A stretch of DNA of 64,000 nucleotides from the NCBI RefSeq assembly GCF_009769385.1, contig NZ_ML775960.1:238732-302731 (forward strand). Reading direction: 5' to 3'. Position 1 is the stretch's first letter; each line of letters starts with the position of its first letter. The notes below the pieces were generated by a model. The model did no database searches and was not told the DNA's origin. It saw nothing but the letters and a program-made list of their open reading frames with translations. The position numbers were made by a program, and so were the translations under genes. Of the stretch, positions 1 to 9,661 are shown in pieces. Source of the stretch: Saccharothrix deserti (GTDB lineage: Bacteria; Actinomycetota; Actinomycetes; Mycobacteriales; Pseudonocardiaceae).

Positions 1-2
1 AG

Positions 3-1457
3 TCGGCGCCCGCGCCGACGCCCGAGGCCGCGCCCGAACCGGCCGCTGCCCCTGCCCCGCAGGCCGAGGCCGCTCCGGCCGAGGCCCCGGCCCCGTCCGG
101 TGGTCCGGCCGAGGGCACCCCGGTGACCATGCCCGCGTTGGGCGAGAGCGTCACCGAGGGCACCGTGACCCGCTGGCTCAAGGCCGTCGGCGACTCGGTC
201 GAGGTCGACGAGCCGCTGCTGGAGGTGTCCACCGACAAGGTCGACACCGAGATCCCGTCGCCGGTGGCCGGCACCCTGCTGGAGATCAGCGCGGGTGAGG
301 ACGAGACCGTCGAGGTCGGCGGTCAGCTCGCGGTGATCGGCTCGGGTTCGCCCGCGCCCGCCGCGCAGGAGGCCCCCAAGCCCGCGCCCGCCCCGGCTCC
401 CGCCGCTCCGGCCCCCGCCGCTCCCACGCCTGCTCCGGCCGCCGCGCCTGCTCCGGCTCCGGCTGCCCCGAAGCAGGAAGCGCCGAAGCAGGAGGCCCCG
501 GCCGAGGAGTCGGCCAACGGCGCGCCGTACGTGACGCCGCTGGTGCGCAAGCTGGCGTCGGAGAACGGCATCGACCTGGCCACGTTGAAGGGCACCGGCG
601 TCGGTGGCCGGATCCGCAAGCAGGACGTGATGGCCGCGGTCGAGGCGGCCAAGGCCCCGAAGCCGGAGGCGCCCAAGCCGGCCGCCGCGTCCGCGCCCGC
701 CCAGCGGGTCGCCGCACCGGCCGCGGACACCAGCGGCAAGCGCGGCACGGTGCAGAAGCTGCCCCGGCTGCGGCAGATCGTCGCCCAGCGCACGCGTGAG
801 TCGTTGCAGGTCTCGGCGCAGCTGACCCAGGTGTTCGAGGTGGACGTCACCAAGATCGCCCGGCTGCGGGCCAAGGCCAAGACGGCGTTCGAGCAGCGCG
901 AGGGCACGAAGCTGACGTTCCTGCCGTTCTTCGCCAAGGCGGCGGTCGAGGCGCTCAAGCAGCACCCGGTGCTGAACGCGTCGATCGACGAGGAGAAGAA
1001 GGAGGTCGTGTACCACGGTGCCGAGCACCTGGGTATCGCGATCGACACCGAGCGGGGCCTGCTGAACGCGGTCATCGCGAACGCGGGCGACCTGAACCTG
1101 GCCGGCCTGTCGCACAAGATCGGCGACCTGGCGGCGCGGGCGCGGGCCAACAAGCTCACGCCCGACGAGCTGACCGGCGGCACGTTCTCGCTGACCAACC
1201 TGGGCAGCAACGGCGCGCTGTTCGACACGCCGATCATCCAGCAGCCGCAGGTCGGCATCCTGGGTGTGGGCGTGGTCAAGAAGCGCCCGGTGGTGATCAC
1301 GGACGAGAACGGCGACACCATCGCCATCCGGTCCATGGCCTACCTGGCGCTGACCTACGACCACCGACTGGTGGACGGCGCCGACGCGGGCCGTTTCCTC
1401 ACCACCGTCAAGAACCGCCTGGAAGAGGGCGCGTTCGAGGCCGACCTGGGTCTCTGA
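3..1457 (+). CDS. sucB: Dihydrolipoamide acyltransferase (E2 of 2-oxoglutarate/pyruvate dehydrogenase), 5' end outside window
   Basis: The E2 core transfers the acyl group from lipoyl-lysine to CoA in the 2-oxo acid dehydrogenase complex. The frame is open from the first bases, so the N-terminus, probably with another lipoyl domain, lies upstream. Visible in order: an Ala/Pro linker, a lipoyl domain starting at the ATG at 129 with the STDKVDTE lipoylation site, a second Ala/Pro linker, an E3-binding domain ([10 protein letters not shown]), and the catalytic domain ending in [14 protein letters not shown], which carries the HxxxDG active-site motif. The lipB and lipA genes that supply its lipoyl cofactor lie 2-7 kb downstream. 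Multiple lipoyl domains are typical of actinobacterial SucB. The 2-oxoglutarate versus pyruvate role is inferred from context. Confidence 0.93.
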   Translation, partial: SAPAPTPEAAPEPAAAPAPQAEAAPAEAPAPSGGPAEGTPVTMPALGESVTEGTVTRWLKAVGDSVEVDEPLLEVSTDKVDTEIPSPVAGTLLEISAGEDETVEVGGQLAVIGSGSPAPAAQEAPKPAPAPAPAAPAPAAPTPAPAAAPAPAPAAPKQEAPKQEAPAEESANGAPYVTPLVRKLASENGIDLATLKGTGVGGRIRKQDVMAAVEAAKAPKPEAPKPAAASAPAQRVAAPAADTSGKRGTVQKLPRLRQIVAQRTRESLQVSAQLTQVFEVDVTKIARLRAKAKTAFEQREGTKLTFLPFFAKAAVEALKQHPVLNASIDEEKKEVVYHGAEHLGIAIDTERGLLNAVIANAGDLNLAGLSHKIGDLAARARANKLTPDELTGGTFSLTNLGSNGALFDTPIIQQPQVGILGVGVVKKRPVVITDENGDTIAIRSMAYLALTYDHRLVDGADAGRFLTTVKNRLEEGAFEADLGL

Positions 1458-1473
1458 CGTTTCGAGTTCGTCC

Positions 1474-1517
1474 CGCCGAAGGCCGCTCCCCGGTTCGCCA
1501 GGGGGCGGCCTTCGGCG
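1474..1517 (+). terminator. Intrinsic terminator after sucB
   Basis: The arms CGCCGAAGGCCGCTCCCC (1474-1491) and GGGGGCGGCCTTCGGCG (1501-1517) form an almost perfect GC-rich hairpin 17 bases after the sucB stop codon. No long U-run follows, as is common in actinomycetes. Confidence 0.75.
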
Positions 1518-1661
1518 TCCGCGCCTCAAGCGGCGGTGCACGTGAGCAGCCCGGAAGGGCTGACCGTCCGGGTCCGCTCCCTCGATCGGTCGCGCGCTGG
1601 GTGGCGATGGTGACACCTCGACCGCTGTGCAACAGGCCCCCTGCTGCGAGACGATCAACCC

Positions 1662-2546
1662 ATGCGGGTTGTGATCGCGGGATCATCGGGCTTCATCGGC
1701 ACCAGTCTGGTCGCCGCGTTGCGCGGTGCCGAGCACGAGGTTCTGCGGTTGGTCCGGCGACGGCCGAGTGCGCCGGACGAGCGCGGCTGGGACCCGCCTG
1801 CCGGGCGGATCGACGCGGGCGCGTTGGACGGCGTGGACGTGGTGGTCAACCTCTGCGGCACGGGTATCGCCGACAAGCGGTGGAGCGACGCGCGCAAGCA
1901 GGTGCTGCTGGACAGCCGCACGGTGCCGACCGAGGTGCTGGCCGCGGCCGTCGCCGAGCACGGCGTCCCGGTGCTGGTCAACGCGAGCGCCATCGGCTAC
2001 TACGGCAACACCGGTGACGAGGTCGTCGACGAGTCGCGGCCGTCGGGCACCGGGTTCCTGGCCGGGCTCTGCCGCCAGTGGGAGGCGGCCACCGCGCCCG
2101 CGGAACAGCACGCCCGCGTCGTCAGACTGCGCACGGGCCTGATCATCGGCCCGTCCGGCGGCCTGTTCGGCAAGATCAAGCCGCTGTTCTCCTTCTTCCT
2201 CGGCGGACGCGTCGGCGACGGCCGCCAGTACATGCCGTGGATCTCGTTCGACGACGCCATCGCGGCCATCCGGTTCGTGATCGAGCACGACGTCTCCGGC
2301 CCGGTGAACATCACCGCACCCAGCCCGGTCACCAACGCCGAGTTCACCCGCACCATCGGGCACGCGCTGCACCGGCCGACCCCGTGGGTCGCGCCCGCGT
2401 TCGCGCTGAAGGCCGTGCTCGGCGACATCGCCGAGGAAGGGCTCCTGGCCGGTCAACGGGCGATACCGCGGGTGCTCGAACAACGCGGCTTCCAGTTCCT
2501 GCACCCCGCCCTCGGGGCCGCCGTGGCGGCGGCCGTCGAAGGGTGA
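1662..2546 (+). CDS. TIGR01777-family NAD(P)-dependent epimerase-like protein
   Basis: Predicted 294-residue extended SDR/epimerase-fold protein. The N-terminal stretch MRVVIAGSSGFIGTSLVAAL carries the GxxGFIG dinucleotide-binding motif, SAIGYYGNTGDEVVDE contains the family YYG signature, and the C-terminal part matches the DUF1731 extension seen in this family (NITAPSPVTNAEFTR). The length is normal for the family. The substrate is unknown; relatives are annotated as cell-division inhibitor-like or nucleoside-diphosphate-sugar epimerases without strong biochemical support. Its stop codon overlaps the start of the PAP2 gene (ATGA-type junction), so the two genes are probably cotranscribed. 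Confidence 0.85.
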   Translation: MRVVIAGSSGFIGTSLVAALRGAEHEVLRLVRRRPSAPDERGWDPPAGRIDAGALDGVDVVVNLCGTGIADKRWSDARKQVLLDSRTVPTEVLAAAVAEHGVPVLVNASAIGYYGNTGDEVVDESRPSGTGFLAGLCRQWEAATAPAEQHARVVRLRTGLIIGPSGGLFGKIKPLFSFFLGGRVGDGRQYMPWISFDDAIAAIRFVIEHDVSGPVNITAPSPVTNAEFTRTIGHALHRPTPWVAPAFALKAVLGDIAEEGLLAGQRAIPRVLEQRGFQFLHPALGAAVAAAVEG

Positions 2547-3142
2547 TGGGCGCGCTGGTCGGCGTCGTTCTGGCGCTGGCCTCGATGGTCCTCGGGCTCT
2601 CGGTCCGCGACGAGCCGCCCGCGCTGGACCAGGGGTTGCACCTGGTCGCGCTGGACCTGGGACCGGCTTTCGCGCACTCGGCGGCCGTGGTGAGCTTCGT
2701 GCTCAGCCCGGGGTTGGCCACGATCGCGTTGCTGGCGTTGGGGTTGCGGGCGCTGCTCGCCAAGGACTTGCTGCTGCTGCGTGCCGCCGTGCTGCTCGCG
2801 GCCTGCTGGTGCACGCTGCTCGCCCGCTACGGCTACCAGCGGCTGCGGCCGATCGAGTACCCGAAGTGGGCCTACCCGAGCGGGCACGTCACCGCGGTCA
2901 CCTCGGTCGCGTTCACGGGTGTGGTGTTGTGCGCGTGGCTGGCACGGCGGTATCTCAAGCACGCCATCGCACTGGCCTGCGCGGCGGTCGTGGTCACGGC
3001 GGCCAGTCGGGTCGTGCTGGAGATGCACTGGTTCACCGACACGGTCGGCGCGGTGCTGGCCGTGGTCGGGGTCGGGCTGGTCGTCGCCCGTGCCCTGGGG
3101 CTGCTACCCGTGGGCGTAATGTCGAGACGTGAGCAGTCCTGA
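2546..3142 (+). CDS. PAP2-superfamily membrane phosphatase
   Basis: A 198-residue integral membrane protein with about five hydrophobic segments. PAP2 motifs are visible: a KxxxxxxRP-like region around [20 protein letters not shown] with the catalytic-type His, and [15 protein letters not shown], which fits the third motif SRxxxxxHxxxD. Family members remove phosphate from lipid phosphates such as phosphatidic acid or undecaprenyl diphosphate; which lipid applies here cannot be read from sequence. It starts at an ATG overlapping the preceding stop and overlaps lipB by 14 bases, which suggests a translationally coupled cluster. Confidence 0.85.
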   Translation: MGALVGVVLALASMVLGLSVRDEPPALDQGLHLVALDLGPAFAHSAAVVSFVLSPGLATIALLALGLRALLAKDLLLLRAAVLLAACWCTLLARYGYQRLRPIEYPKWAYPSGHVTAVTSVAFTGVVLCAWLARRYLKHAIALACAAVVVTAASRVVLEMHWFTDTVGAVLAVVGVGLVVARALGLLPVGVMSRREQS

Positions 3143-3872
3143 CCTTTCCTGCCGCACCTCGACGGACCCGATCGAGGTGCGCGAACTGGGCACCATCGAC
3201 TACCTGGCCGCGTGGGACCTGCAACGTGAACTCGCGGAGGCACGCGCGAACGGCGCGATCGGCGACACGGTGCTGCTGCTGGAACACCCGCCCGTCTACA
3301 CGTGCGGCCGGCGCACCCAGCCCGAGGAACGCCCCGAGGGCGGCGACATCCCGGTCATCGACGTCGACCGGGGCGGCAAGATCACCTGGCACGGACCGGG
3401 CCAGCTGGTCGGCTACCCGATCGTGGCGCTGGACGAGCCGCTGGACGTCGTCCAGTACGTCCGCCGCCTGGAGCAGGCACTGATCCACGTGTGCGATCAG
3501 CTCGGCGTGCACACCGGACGCGTCGAGGGCCGCAGCGGCGTGTGGATCCCGGCCGACGACAAGGGCGTCGAGCGCAAGGTCGCCGCGATCGGGATCAGGG
3601 TGCAGCGCGGCGTCACCATGCACGGGTTCGAGATCAACTGCAACGCCGACCTGGCCGCGTTCGGCGACATCATCCCGTGCGGCATCCGGGACGCCGGGGT
3701 GGCGTCGCTGTCGCACGAGCTGGACCGGGACGTGACGGTGGCGGAGGTGCTGCCGCTGGCCCGCCAGGCGGTCATCGACGCGTTGAACGGCGACCTGCCG
3801 TTGACCGACCGCACGCTGGTCCGCGAGCGGCCGGTCGCTGCGGGCGTGACTTTCGCCGTGCAGACGGGCTGA
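3129..3872 (+). CDS. lipB: Lipoyl(octanoyl) transferase LipB
   Basis: LipB moves octanoyl from octanoyl-ACP onto apo-lipoyl domains, the first step of protein lipoylation. The 247-residue protein starts at GTG 3129. It shows the family hallmarks: [14 protein letters not shown], the RSGVWIP segment, a [18 protein letters not shown] block with the conserved lysine, and [13 protein letters not shown] with the catalytic cysteine. Its likely partner LipA is at 8657 and a target, SucB, lies just upstream. Short GACGGGCTGACG-type repeats surround the stop codon and have no evident role. Confidence 0.95.
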   Translation: MSSPDLSCRTSTDPIEVRELGTIDYLAAWDLQRELAEARANGAIGDTVLLLEHPPVYTCGRRTQPEERPEGGDIPVIDVDRGGKITWHGPGQLVGYPIVALDEPLDVVQYVRRLEQALIHVCDQLGVHTGRVEGRSGVWIPADDKGVERKVAAIGIRVQRGVTMHGFEINCNADLAAFGDIIPCGIRDAGVASLSHELDRDVTVAEVLPLARQAVIDALNGDLPLTDRTLVRERPVAAGVTFAVQTG

Positions 3873-3972
3873 CGGGCTGACGCTGACGGGTTGACCACCG
3901 GAACCGGCTGACAACCACGACTCTTCCCCTCTAGTATTCCGGAATTACGGACTACCAGAGGGGAGATTCGTC

Positions 3973-4980
3973 GTGCTCCTGACTCGACGACGCCTGTTCC
4001 TCACCTGCGGGGCGGCCGGTGCCGCGGCACTGCTACCGGCCGCACCCGCCACGGCCACCGCCCAGCCGGACGACTGGTTGGCCTGGTTCCGGGCCAACCG
4101 GCAGCACGTCGCCGTGGCGTTGGACGACGGCCGGGGCGGTCGGGTATCGCACCGGGCGCACGAACGCCAACCGCTGGCGTCGGCGGTGAAGGTCGTGCAC
4201 CTGGCCGCGTACGCGAAGGCCGTGGAGACCGGTGTGGTGCGGCCGGACGAGAAGGTGCGCGTCGGCGAGTGGGAGCAGTACTACCTGGGCCTGGACGGCG
4301 GCGCGCACCAGGCGTCCCTGCGGTCCCTGGGCATCCCGTTCTCCAACGGCGTCACGGCCGACGACCCGCGCCGGTTCGTCACGCTGGACGACCTGGCCGC
4401 GGTGATGATCCGGTACAGCGACAACGCCGCCACCGACTTCCTGCGGTACCGGTTGGGCGAGGGCCTGATCAACGCCACCGCGGCCAGGTGGCCGACCTTG
4501 CAGGTCCCGGAGATCCTGGCCGAGGTGCTGCACTTCGTGCTCGGCCGCCGGGTGAGCGTGCGGCAGTACCTGCGCGACCCGCGGCTGCAGCTGGAGGTGA
4601 TCGGGAAGTTCCCCGACATCCCGACGACCTACGAGGGCCAACGGCCGTGGGCGCGCGGCACGTGGTCGGGCACGGCGGCGGCGCTCAACCGGGCGCACCG
4701 GGCGATGACCGACGTGCCCGTCGCCCGCACGCACCTCGAACACGGTCACGCACTGCCGCCGGGCGTGGCGGGCATCGGGTTCAAGGGCGGGTCGCTGCCG
4801 GGGATCATCACGGTCGGCTTCAGCGTGCGCTGGGCGGACGGCCGGGTCGGCAGCGCGGCGGTGTTGACGAAGGAGGTCGACGAGCAGCGGTTCGGCACGG
4901 CCGCGGAACTGGTCGAGTTGACGCGGAACGCCCTGCTGGAGCCCGCTGTCCTGCGGCGATTCCAGGTCACCCTCTCCTAG
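3973..4980 (+). CDS. Secreted class A beta-lactamase-like serine hydrolase
   Basis: A 335-residue exported protein. The N-terminus has arginines followed by a hydrophobic stretch (TRRRLFLTCGAAGAAALLPA) and an Ala-rich cleavage region; the twin-arginine-like start makes Tat export possible. The class A motifs are present: SAVK (Ser-x-x-Lys), YSDNAATD (SDN-like) and GFKGGSLPG (KxG). This points to a beta-lactamase or D,D-peptidase-like serine enzyme acting outside the membrane. Sequence alone does not show whether it confers drug resistance. A RBS-like GAGGGGAG lies just upstream of the start. Confidence 0.82.
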   Translation: MLLTRRRLFLTCGAAGAAALLPAAPATATAQPDDWLAWFRANRQHVAVALDDGRGGRVSHRAHERQPLASAVKVVHLAAYAKAVETGVVRPDEKVRVGEWEQYYLGLDGGAHQASLRSLGIPFSNGVTADDPRRFVTLDDLAAVMIRYSDNAATDFLRYRLGEGLINATAARWPTLQVPEILAEVLHFVLGRRVSVRQYLRDPRLQLEVIGKFPDIPTTYEGQRPWARGTWSGTAAALNRAHRAMTDVPVARTHLEHGHALPPGVAGIGFKGGSLPGIITVGFSVRWADGRVGSAAVLTKEVDEQRFGTAAELVELTRNALLEPAVLRRFQVTLS

Positions 4981-4981
4981 G

Positions 4982-5470
4982 ATGGCAACGGTGGACCTGG
5001 TGCAGCGACTTGCCGAGCTGGAACAGCGCGTGGCCGCGCTGGAGGGCGACGACGACCGGGAGACGATCGCGCTGCCCGAAGCCGAGGACGGAGGCGGCGA
5101 GTTCGGCTACGGCGGCCGGGTGGCGCTCGGGGACGGCCGGGTCACGTGGCGGATCGACGTGACCCCGGAGCGCGCGCTGTCGTTGGCGGACCGGCCCCGG
5201 ATCGAGGTGCTGTCCGCGTTGGCGCACCCGGTGCGGGTGGAGATCGTCCGCACGCTGCTCGCGCACGGCGGCCAGCCCGCGACGGCGTTGCAGGAGGCGG
5301 CCAAGCTCGGGTCGACCGGCCAGCTGTACCACCACCTCAAGGCGTTGACCGCGTCCGGCGTGGTGGAGCAGGACAAGCGCGGGAGCTACCGGCTGCGGCC
5401 GGCGGCCACCATCCCCGTGCTCGTCCTGCTCACCGCCGCGTCGGACGTGGCCGGTCAGCTGCGCAGCTGA
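4982..5470 (+). CDS. ArsR-like winged-helix transcriptional regulator
   Basis: The 162-residue protein starts 2 bases after the preceding stop. An N-terminal heptad-like segment (VQRLAELEQRVAALEGDDD) could form a short coiled coil for dimerisation. A winged helix follows: RIEVLSALAHPVRVEIVRTL, then a recognition region (STGQLYHHLKALTASGVVEQ) and a wing (KRGSYRL). No cysteine metal-binding motif is visible, so metal sensing is not supported. Its 3' end overlaps the convergent LLM oxidoreductase by 16 bases. Confidence 0.82.
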   Translation: MATVDLVQRLAELEQRVAALEGDDDRETIALPEAEDGGGEFGYGGRVALGDGRVTWRIDVTPERALSLADRPRIEVLSALAHPVRVEIVRTLLAHGGQPATALQEAAKLGSTGQLYHHLKALTASGVVEQDKRGSYRLRPAATIPVLVLLTAASDVAGQLRS

Positions 5471-6396
5471 GGCGCGACCGCCTCCGCGATCAGGTCCACG
5501 TGGTCCAGGTCGGCCAGGTCGAGCAGCTGGAGGTAGACCCGGCTGATGGCGGTCTTGTCGCGCCACGTGCCGAGCTTGTCCACGACCTCGGCGGGCGTGC
5601 CGGTGAGGCCGTTCTGCCGCAGCTCGTCCACCTCGCGGCCGATGACGGCGGCCCGGCGTGCCACCTCGGCGTCGTCACGTCCCACGCACACCACGAGGGC
5701 CGCGGAACGGGTGATCTCGGCCGGGTCGCGGCCGATCTCGTCGCACGCCGCGTCGACCCTGGCGAGCAGCTCGACGGCGGTGTCCACGCCCTGGAACGGC
5801 AGGTTGAACTCGTCGGCGAACTTCGCCGCGAGCGCGGGCGTGCGCTTGCGGCCCGTGCCGCCGACCAGGACCGGGATCTTGTCCACGGGCTTGGGCAGCG
5901 CGGGCGAGTCGGCCAGCCGGTAGTGCTTGCCCTCGAAGTCGTACGTCTCGCCGACCGGGGTGTTCCACAGCCCGGTGACGATCTCCAGCTGCTCCTCGTA
6001 CCGCTCGAAACGCTCCACAGTGGACGGGAACGGCAGGCCGTACGCGGTGTGCTCGGCCTCGTACCAGCCCGCGCCCAGGCCGAACTCGACCCGGCCGCCG
6101 GACATCCGGTCCACCTGCGCGACGCTGATGGCCAGCGGGCCGGGGTGGCGGAACGTCGCGGCGGTCATCAGCGTGCCGAGCCTGATCGTCTCGGTGTCGC
6201 GGGCCAGACCGGCGAGCGTGATCCAGGCGTCGGTCGGTCCGGGCAGACCGTCGACGCCGCCCATCTTGAGGTAGTGGTCGGAGCGGAAGAACGCGCCGTA
6301 GCCCGCGGCCTCGGCAGCGCGCGCCACCGCCAGCAGATCGTCGTAGGAGGCCCCTTGTTGGGGCTCGGTGAAGATGCGGAGTTCCACCGCCTTCAC
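5455..6396 (-). CDS. LLM-class F420-dependent oxidoreductase
   Basis: A 313-residue luciferase-like (TIM-barrel) oxidoreductase. Recognisable stretches are MKAVELRIFTEPQQ, AEAAGYGAFFRSDHY, RLGTLMTAATFRHPGPLA, and SGGRVEFGLGAGWYEAEH, which is typical of actinobacterial F420-dependent members. LVGGTGRKRTPALAAKFADEFNLP is a conserved C-terminal block. The family reduces or oxidises diverse substrates with F420H2; no substrate can be assigned. The gene is convergent with the ArsR-like regulator, and a TetR regulator lies upstream on the same strand. Confidence 0.88.
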   Translation of the reverse strand: MKAVELRIFTEPQQGASYDDLLAVARAAEAAGYGAFFRSDHYLKMGGVDGLPGPTDAWITLAGLARDTETIRLGTLMTAATFRHPGPLAISVAQVDRMSGGRVEFGLGAGWYEAEHTAYGLPFPSTVERFERYEEQLEIVTGLWNTPVGETYDFEGKHYRLADSPALPKPVDKIPVLVGGTGRKRTPALAAKFADEFNLPFQGVDTAVELLARVDAACDEIGRDPAEITRSAALVVCVGRDDAEVARRAAVIGREVDELRQNGLTGTPAEVVDKLGTWRDKTAISRVYLQLLDLADLDHVDLIAEAVAPQLRS

Positions 6397-6444
6397 GCTA
6401 GTCGGCCCGGCCCCGGCGCCTCGACCCCAGCGTCTTGAACGCCA

Positions 6445-7104
6445 CTACCGGCGACGGGAACGCGACCGCTTCTCCTCCGGTGGCGCGGCGACCGCGTCCG
6501 TGCGCACCCGAAGCCCTTCCACCACACGGACGATGGTGCGCTCCACCTCGGCGCTGGCCTTGCGCGGATCACTCGCGCTCGCGATCGTGCTCGCGCCCGC
6601 CGACAGCGCGCCGAACAGGAGCCTGCTCATCGTCTCCACCGGCAGCTGTTCCAACTCGCCCGAGGTCACCAGCACCTCGATGGTGGAGCGCAGCAGGCCG
6701 TAGCTGAAGTGCTCCTCGGCCTCCCGCCAGCGCTCCCAGCCCATCACCACCGGCGCCTCGTGGATCACGATCCGCTGGTAGGAGGGCTCCAGGCAGACCC
6801 GGACGTACGCGCGCAGGCCCGCGATGGCCGTCTCCCACGGGTTGCCGGGCGCGCTGACGATCTCGCCGAGCTTGCGCATGAACGTGTTCTCGACCGAGTC
6901 GAAGGCGGCCTCGAACAACGCCTGCTTGCCGCTGAAGTGGTGGTAGAGCGCGCCTTTGGTGAGCCGCGCCCGCTTGGCCACCTCGTCCAGCGACGTGCCC
7001 GCGTACCCGCGTTTGGTGAACAGCTCGACGGCGCTGTCCACGAGGGCCTGCCTCGTCGACTCCGAGTACTCCAACCGCCTTGATCGCACTGTCACCACCC
7101 TCAC
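6445..7104 (-). CDS. TetR-family transcriptional regulator
   Basis: A 219-residue protein with a classical N-terminal TetR HTH: ALVDSAVELFTKRGYAGTSL, then DEVAKRARLTKGALYHHFSG with KQALFEAAF. The C-terminal ligand-binding half is variable, as expected. The C-terminus is unusually basic (EEKRSRSRRR). It is divergent from the gene at 7219, and two copies of a CATACCGACGGTATG-type palindrome lie between them, so autoregulation plus control of the divergent gene is the natural inference. The ligand is unknown. Confidence 0.92.
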   Translation of the reverse strand: MRVVTVRSRRLEYSESTRQALVDSAVELFTKRGYAGTSLDEVAKRARLTKGALYHHFSGKQALFEAAFDSVENTFMRKLGEIVSAPGNPWETAIAGLRAYVRVCLEPSYQRIVIHEAPVVMGWERWREAEEHFSYGLLRSTIEVLVTSGELEQLPVETMSRLLFGALSAGASTIASASDPRKASAEVERTIVRVVEGLRVRTDAVAAPPEEKRSRSRRR

Positions 7105-7113
7105 AACCTACGA

Positions 7114-7170
7114 CATACCGACGGTACGTACTCGTGGTATGTTCGCCTCATCGGCCATACCGACGGTATG
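7114..7170. promoter_or_regulatory. Paired TetR-type operator in divergent promoter
   Basis: CATACCGACGGTACG (7114-7128) and the perfect palindrome CATACCGACGGTATG (7156-7170) lie between the divergent TetR gene and the 153-aa gene, with a further half-site TGGTATG at 7136-7142. Two dyads 42 bases apart, four helical turns, suit two TetR dimers on one DNA face. Confidence 0.7.
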
Positions 7171-7218
7171 CCAAAGACCTGAGGTATGACGCCGGTCACC
7201 ACGAGAGGAGGCGTGATC

Positions 7219-7680
7219 ATGAGTTGGACCGACTTCTACCGACGACGTGACGCTCTGGACGCCGTGCTCCGCGCCGCGGCGGGGGATCCCGCGGCACCCC
7301 TGACGTTCGACCGCGAGATCTTCGCCACCGAGGACGAACTGCTCCTGGCGTTGCACTACCGCTGGATGCAGCAGCTCACCGGGCGGCTCGGCACGGCGCT
7401 GGAGGACAGCGACGACGACCGCGTGGAGATCGTCACGCGCACGTGGCGCGAGCTGGCCGCCGAGCAGCCGGTGCTGCGCGCGGTGCTCGACGCGCACCTC
7501 ACCTCGACCGACGCGATCGAGCGCGAGCAGCGGATGTTGGCGCTCACCGCGGGCCTCGCGGAACTGTCCGAGCCGAGCGCGGACGTGTCCCGCGTCGGCG
7601 CGGCGTTCGCCAACCTGATCCGCGGCGGCACCGCCGCCGTCGTGCCCGGCAGGCACCGCGGGCTCGCCAAGAGCGCCTGA
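7219..7680 (+). CDS. Conserved hypothetical protein under probable TetR control
   Basis: A 153-residue soluble protein (MSWTDFYRRRDALDAVL...) predicted to be mostly helical. The start at 7219 is favoured by a GAGGAGGCG RBS; an upstream in-frame ATG at 7186 lacks one. No catalytic motif is recognised. It faces the TetR gene across the paired operators and precedes the SDR gene by 19 bases, so both may belong to a TetR regulon. Function is not assigned. Confidence 0.65.
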   Translation: MSWTDFYRRRDALDAVLRAAAGDPAAPLTFDREIFATEDELLLALHYRWMQQLTGRLGTALEDSDDDRVEIVTRTWRELAAEQPVLRAVLDAHLTSTDAIEREQRMLALTAGLAELSEPSADVSRVGAAFANLIRGGTAAVVPGRHRGLAKSA

Positions 7681-7699
7681 TCACCTGTAGGTATTAGGA

Positions 7700-8641
7700 A
7701 TGCCGAAGTGGACTCCCAGGAAATGGGACAGCGCGGACATCCCCGACCAGAGCGGGCGCACCGCGCTGGTGACCGGGGCCAACTCGGGCCTCGGTCTGCG
7801 CACCGCCGAGGTGTTGGCGGGCAAGGGCGCGCGCGTCCTGCTGGCCTGCCGGTCCGCCGAACGCGGGCAGCGCGCGCTGGAGCGGGTGCTCGCGACCGGC
7901 GGCAACGCCGAGCTGGTGTCCCTGGACCTGGCCGACCTGTCCTCGGTCCGCACGGCCGCCGACACCGTCCGCGAGCGCACCGGTGACGCGCTGGACGTGC
8001 TGGTCAACAACGCGGGCGTGATGGCCGTGCCGTTGGGGCGCACCGCCGACGGCTTCGAGCGCCAGTTCGGCACCAACCACCTCGGCCACGCCGCGCTGAC
8101 GTGGCTGCTGATGCCCGCGCTGCGCACCCGGCCGGGCGCGCGCGTGGTCACCGTGTCCAGCCTGGCCCACCAGGCGGGCCGCATCGACCTGGCCGACCCG
8201 AACTTCGAGGTGCGCCGGTACACGGCGTGGGGCGCCTACGGGCAGTCGAAACTGGCGAACCTGCTGTTCGCGCGGGAGCTGGACCGGCGCACCCGGACCG
8301 CGGGCGTGGACGTGACGTCCGTCGCTGCCCACCCCGGCCTCACCTCCACCGAGCTGAGCGCCACCATGGCCCGTGCCCAGGGCAACCCGTTGCTCGGGCT
8401 GGGCGCCAGGGTCACCGACTTCTTCTCGCAGTCCGTCGAGACGGGGGTGTTGCCGCAGCTCTACGCGGCGACATCGCCTGACGTGCGGGCGGGCGCCTAC
8501 TACGGGCCGGACGGGTTCCGCGAGATGCGCGGCCACCCCGCCCCCGCGGCGTCCTCGACAGCGGCTCAGGACGAGCTCGCGGCGAGCCGGTTGTGGGACT
8601 TGACGGCCAAGCTCACGGGCGTCACACCCGACCCCTCGTGA
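7700..8641 (+). CDS. Short-chain dehydrogenase/reductase
   Basis: A 313-residue SDR with the Rossmann motif TGANSGLGLRTAEVL near the N-terminus, the NNAG motif (LVNNAGVM), a catalytic serine in VTVSSLAHQAG, and the YGQSKLANLLF (YxxxK) active site. The C-terminal region (FREMRGHPAPAASSTAAQDE) resembles retinol-dehydrogenase or protochlorophyllide-reductase-like SDRs common in actinomycetes. The substrate is unknown. It follows the TetR-controlled gene in the same direction, which may reflect joint control. Confidence 0.88.
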   Translation: MPKWTPRKWDSADIPDQSGRTALVTGANSGLGLRTAEVLAGKGARVLLACRSAERGQRALERVLATGGNAELVSLDLADLSSVRTAADTVRERTGDALDVLVNNAGVMAVPLGRTADGFERQFGTNHLGHAALTWLLMPALRTRPGARVVTVSSLAHQAGRIDLADPNFEVRRYTAWGAYGQSKLANLLFARELDRRTRTAGVDVTSVAAHPGLTSTELSATMARAQGNPLLGLGARVTDFFSQSVETGVLPQLYAATSPDVRAGAYYGPDGFREMRGHPAPAASSTAAQDELAASRLWDLTAKLTGVTPDPS

Positions 8642-8656
8642 CGTAGGGTTGAAGTC

Positions 8657-9661
8657 GTGACCGTCGTACCTGAAGGTCGGAAGCTGCTGCGGCTGGAAGT
8701 CCGCAACAGCCAAACGCCCATCGAGAAGAAGCCCTCGTGGATCAAGACCAAGGCGAAGATGGGCCCCGAGTACCGGGAGCTCAAGGGCCTGGTCAAACGC
8801 GAGGGCTTGCACACGGTGTGCGAAGAGGCCGGTTGTCCCAACATCTACGAGTGCTGGGAAGACCGGGAGGCCACCTTCCTGATCGGTGGCGAGCAGTGCA
8901 CCCGTCGCTGCGACTTCTGCCAGATCGACACCGGCAAGCCCGCCGACCTCGACCGCGATGAACCGCGGCGGGTCGCGGAATCCGTGCAGGCCATGGGTCT
9001 GCGCTACTCGACCGTGACCGGTGTGGCGCGCGACGACCTGGAGGACGGCGGCGCGTGGCTGTACGCCGAGACCGTCCGCCAGATCCACGCGATGAACCCC
9101 GGCACCGGCGTCGAGCTGCTGATCCCGGACTTCAACGCGGTGCCGGAGCAGCTGGCCGAGGTGTTCTCGTCGCGCCCCGAGGTGTTGGCGCACAACCTGG
9201 AGACCGTGCCGCGCATCTTCAAGCGCATCCGCCCGGCGTTCCGCTACGAGCGGTCGCTGGAGGTCATCACCGCGGCCCGCGAGGCCGGTCTGGTGACGAA
9301 GTCCAACCTGATCCTGGGCATGGGCGAGACGCCGGACGAGGTCACCGAGGCGTTGAGCGACCTGCACGACGCGGGCTGCGAGATCATCACCATCACGCAG
9401 TACCTGCGGCCCTCGCCCCGGCACCACCCGGTGGAGCGCTGGGTGAAGCCGGAGGAGTTCGTGACGCACAAGGAGACCGCCGAGGGCATCGGGTTCTCCG
9501 GTGTCATGGCCGGTCCCCTGGTCCGCTCGTCCTACCGCGCCGGCCGGCTGTACGCGCAGGCCGTGCAGAAGCGCGGCGACGTGCTGCCGGAGGGCCTGCA
9601 CCACCTGCTCGAGGCCGGTGGCGCGGCGCAGGAGATCACCTCACTGCTGTCGGCTCGCTGA
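8657..9661 (+). CDS. lipA: Lipoyl synthase LipA
   Basis: This radical-SAM enzyme inserts two sulfurs into octanoyl-lysine to make lipoyl-protein. The 334-residue protein starts at GTG 8657. It has the auxiliary-cluster cysteines ([13 protein letters not shown]) and the radical-SAM CxxxCxxC motif in [13 protein letters not shown]. Further conserved blocks are [27 protein letters not shown] and [17 protein letters not shown], and RSSYRAGRL near the C-terminus carries the conserved serine that ligates the auxiliary cluster. It acts after LipB (3129) on E2 proteins such as SucB. Confidence 0.97.
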   Translation: MTVVPEGRKLLRLEVRNSQTPIEKKPSWIKTKAKMGPEYRELKGLVKREGLHTVCEEAGCPNIYECWEDREATFLIGGEQCTRRCDFCQIDTGKPADLDRDEPRRVAESVQAMGLRYSTVTGVARDDLEDGGAWLYAETVRQIHAMNPGTGVELLIPDFNAVPEQLAEVFSSRPEVLAHNLETVPRIFKRIRPAFRYERSLEVITAAREAGLVTKSNLILGMGETPDEVTEALSDLHDAGCEIITITQYLRPSPRHHPVERWVKPEEFVTHKETAEGIGFSGVMAGPLVRSSYRAGRLYAQAVQKRGDVLPEGLHHLLEAGGAAQEITSLLSAR

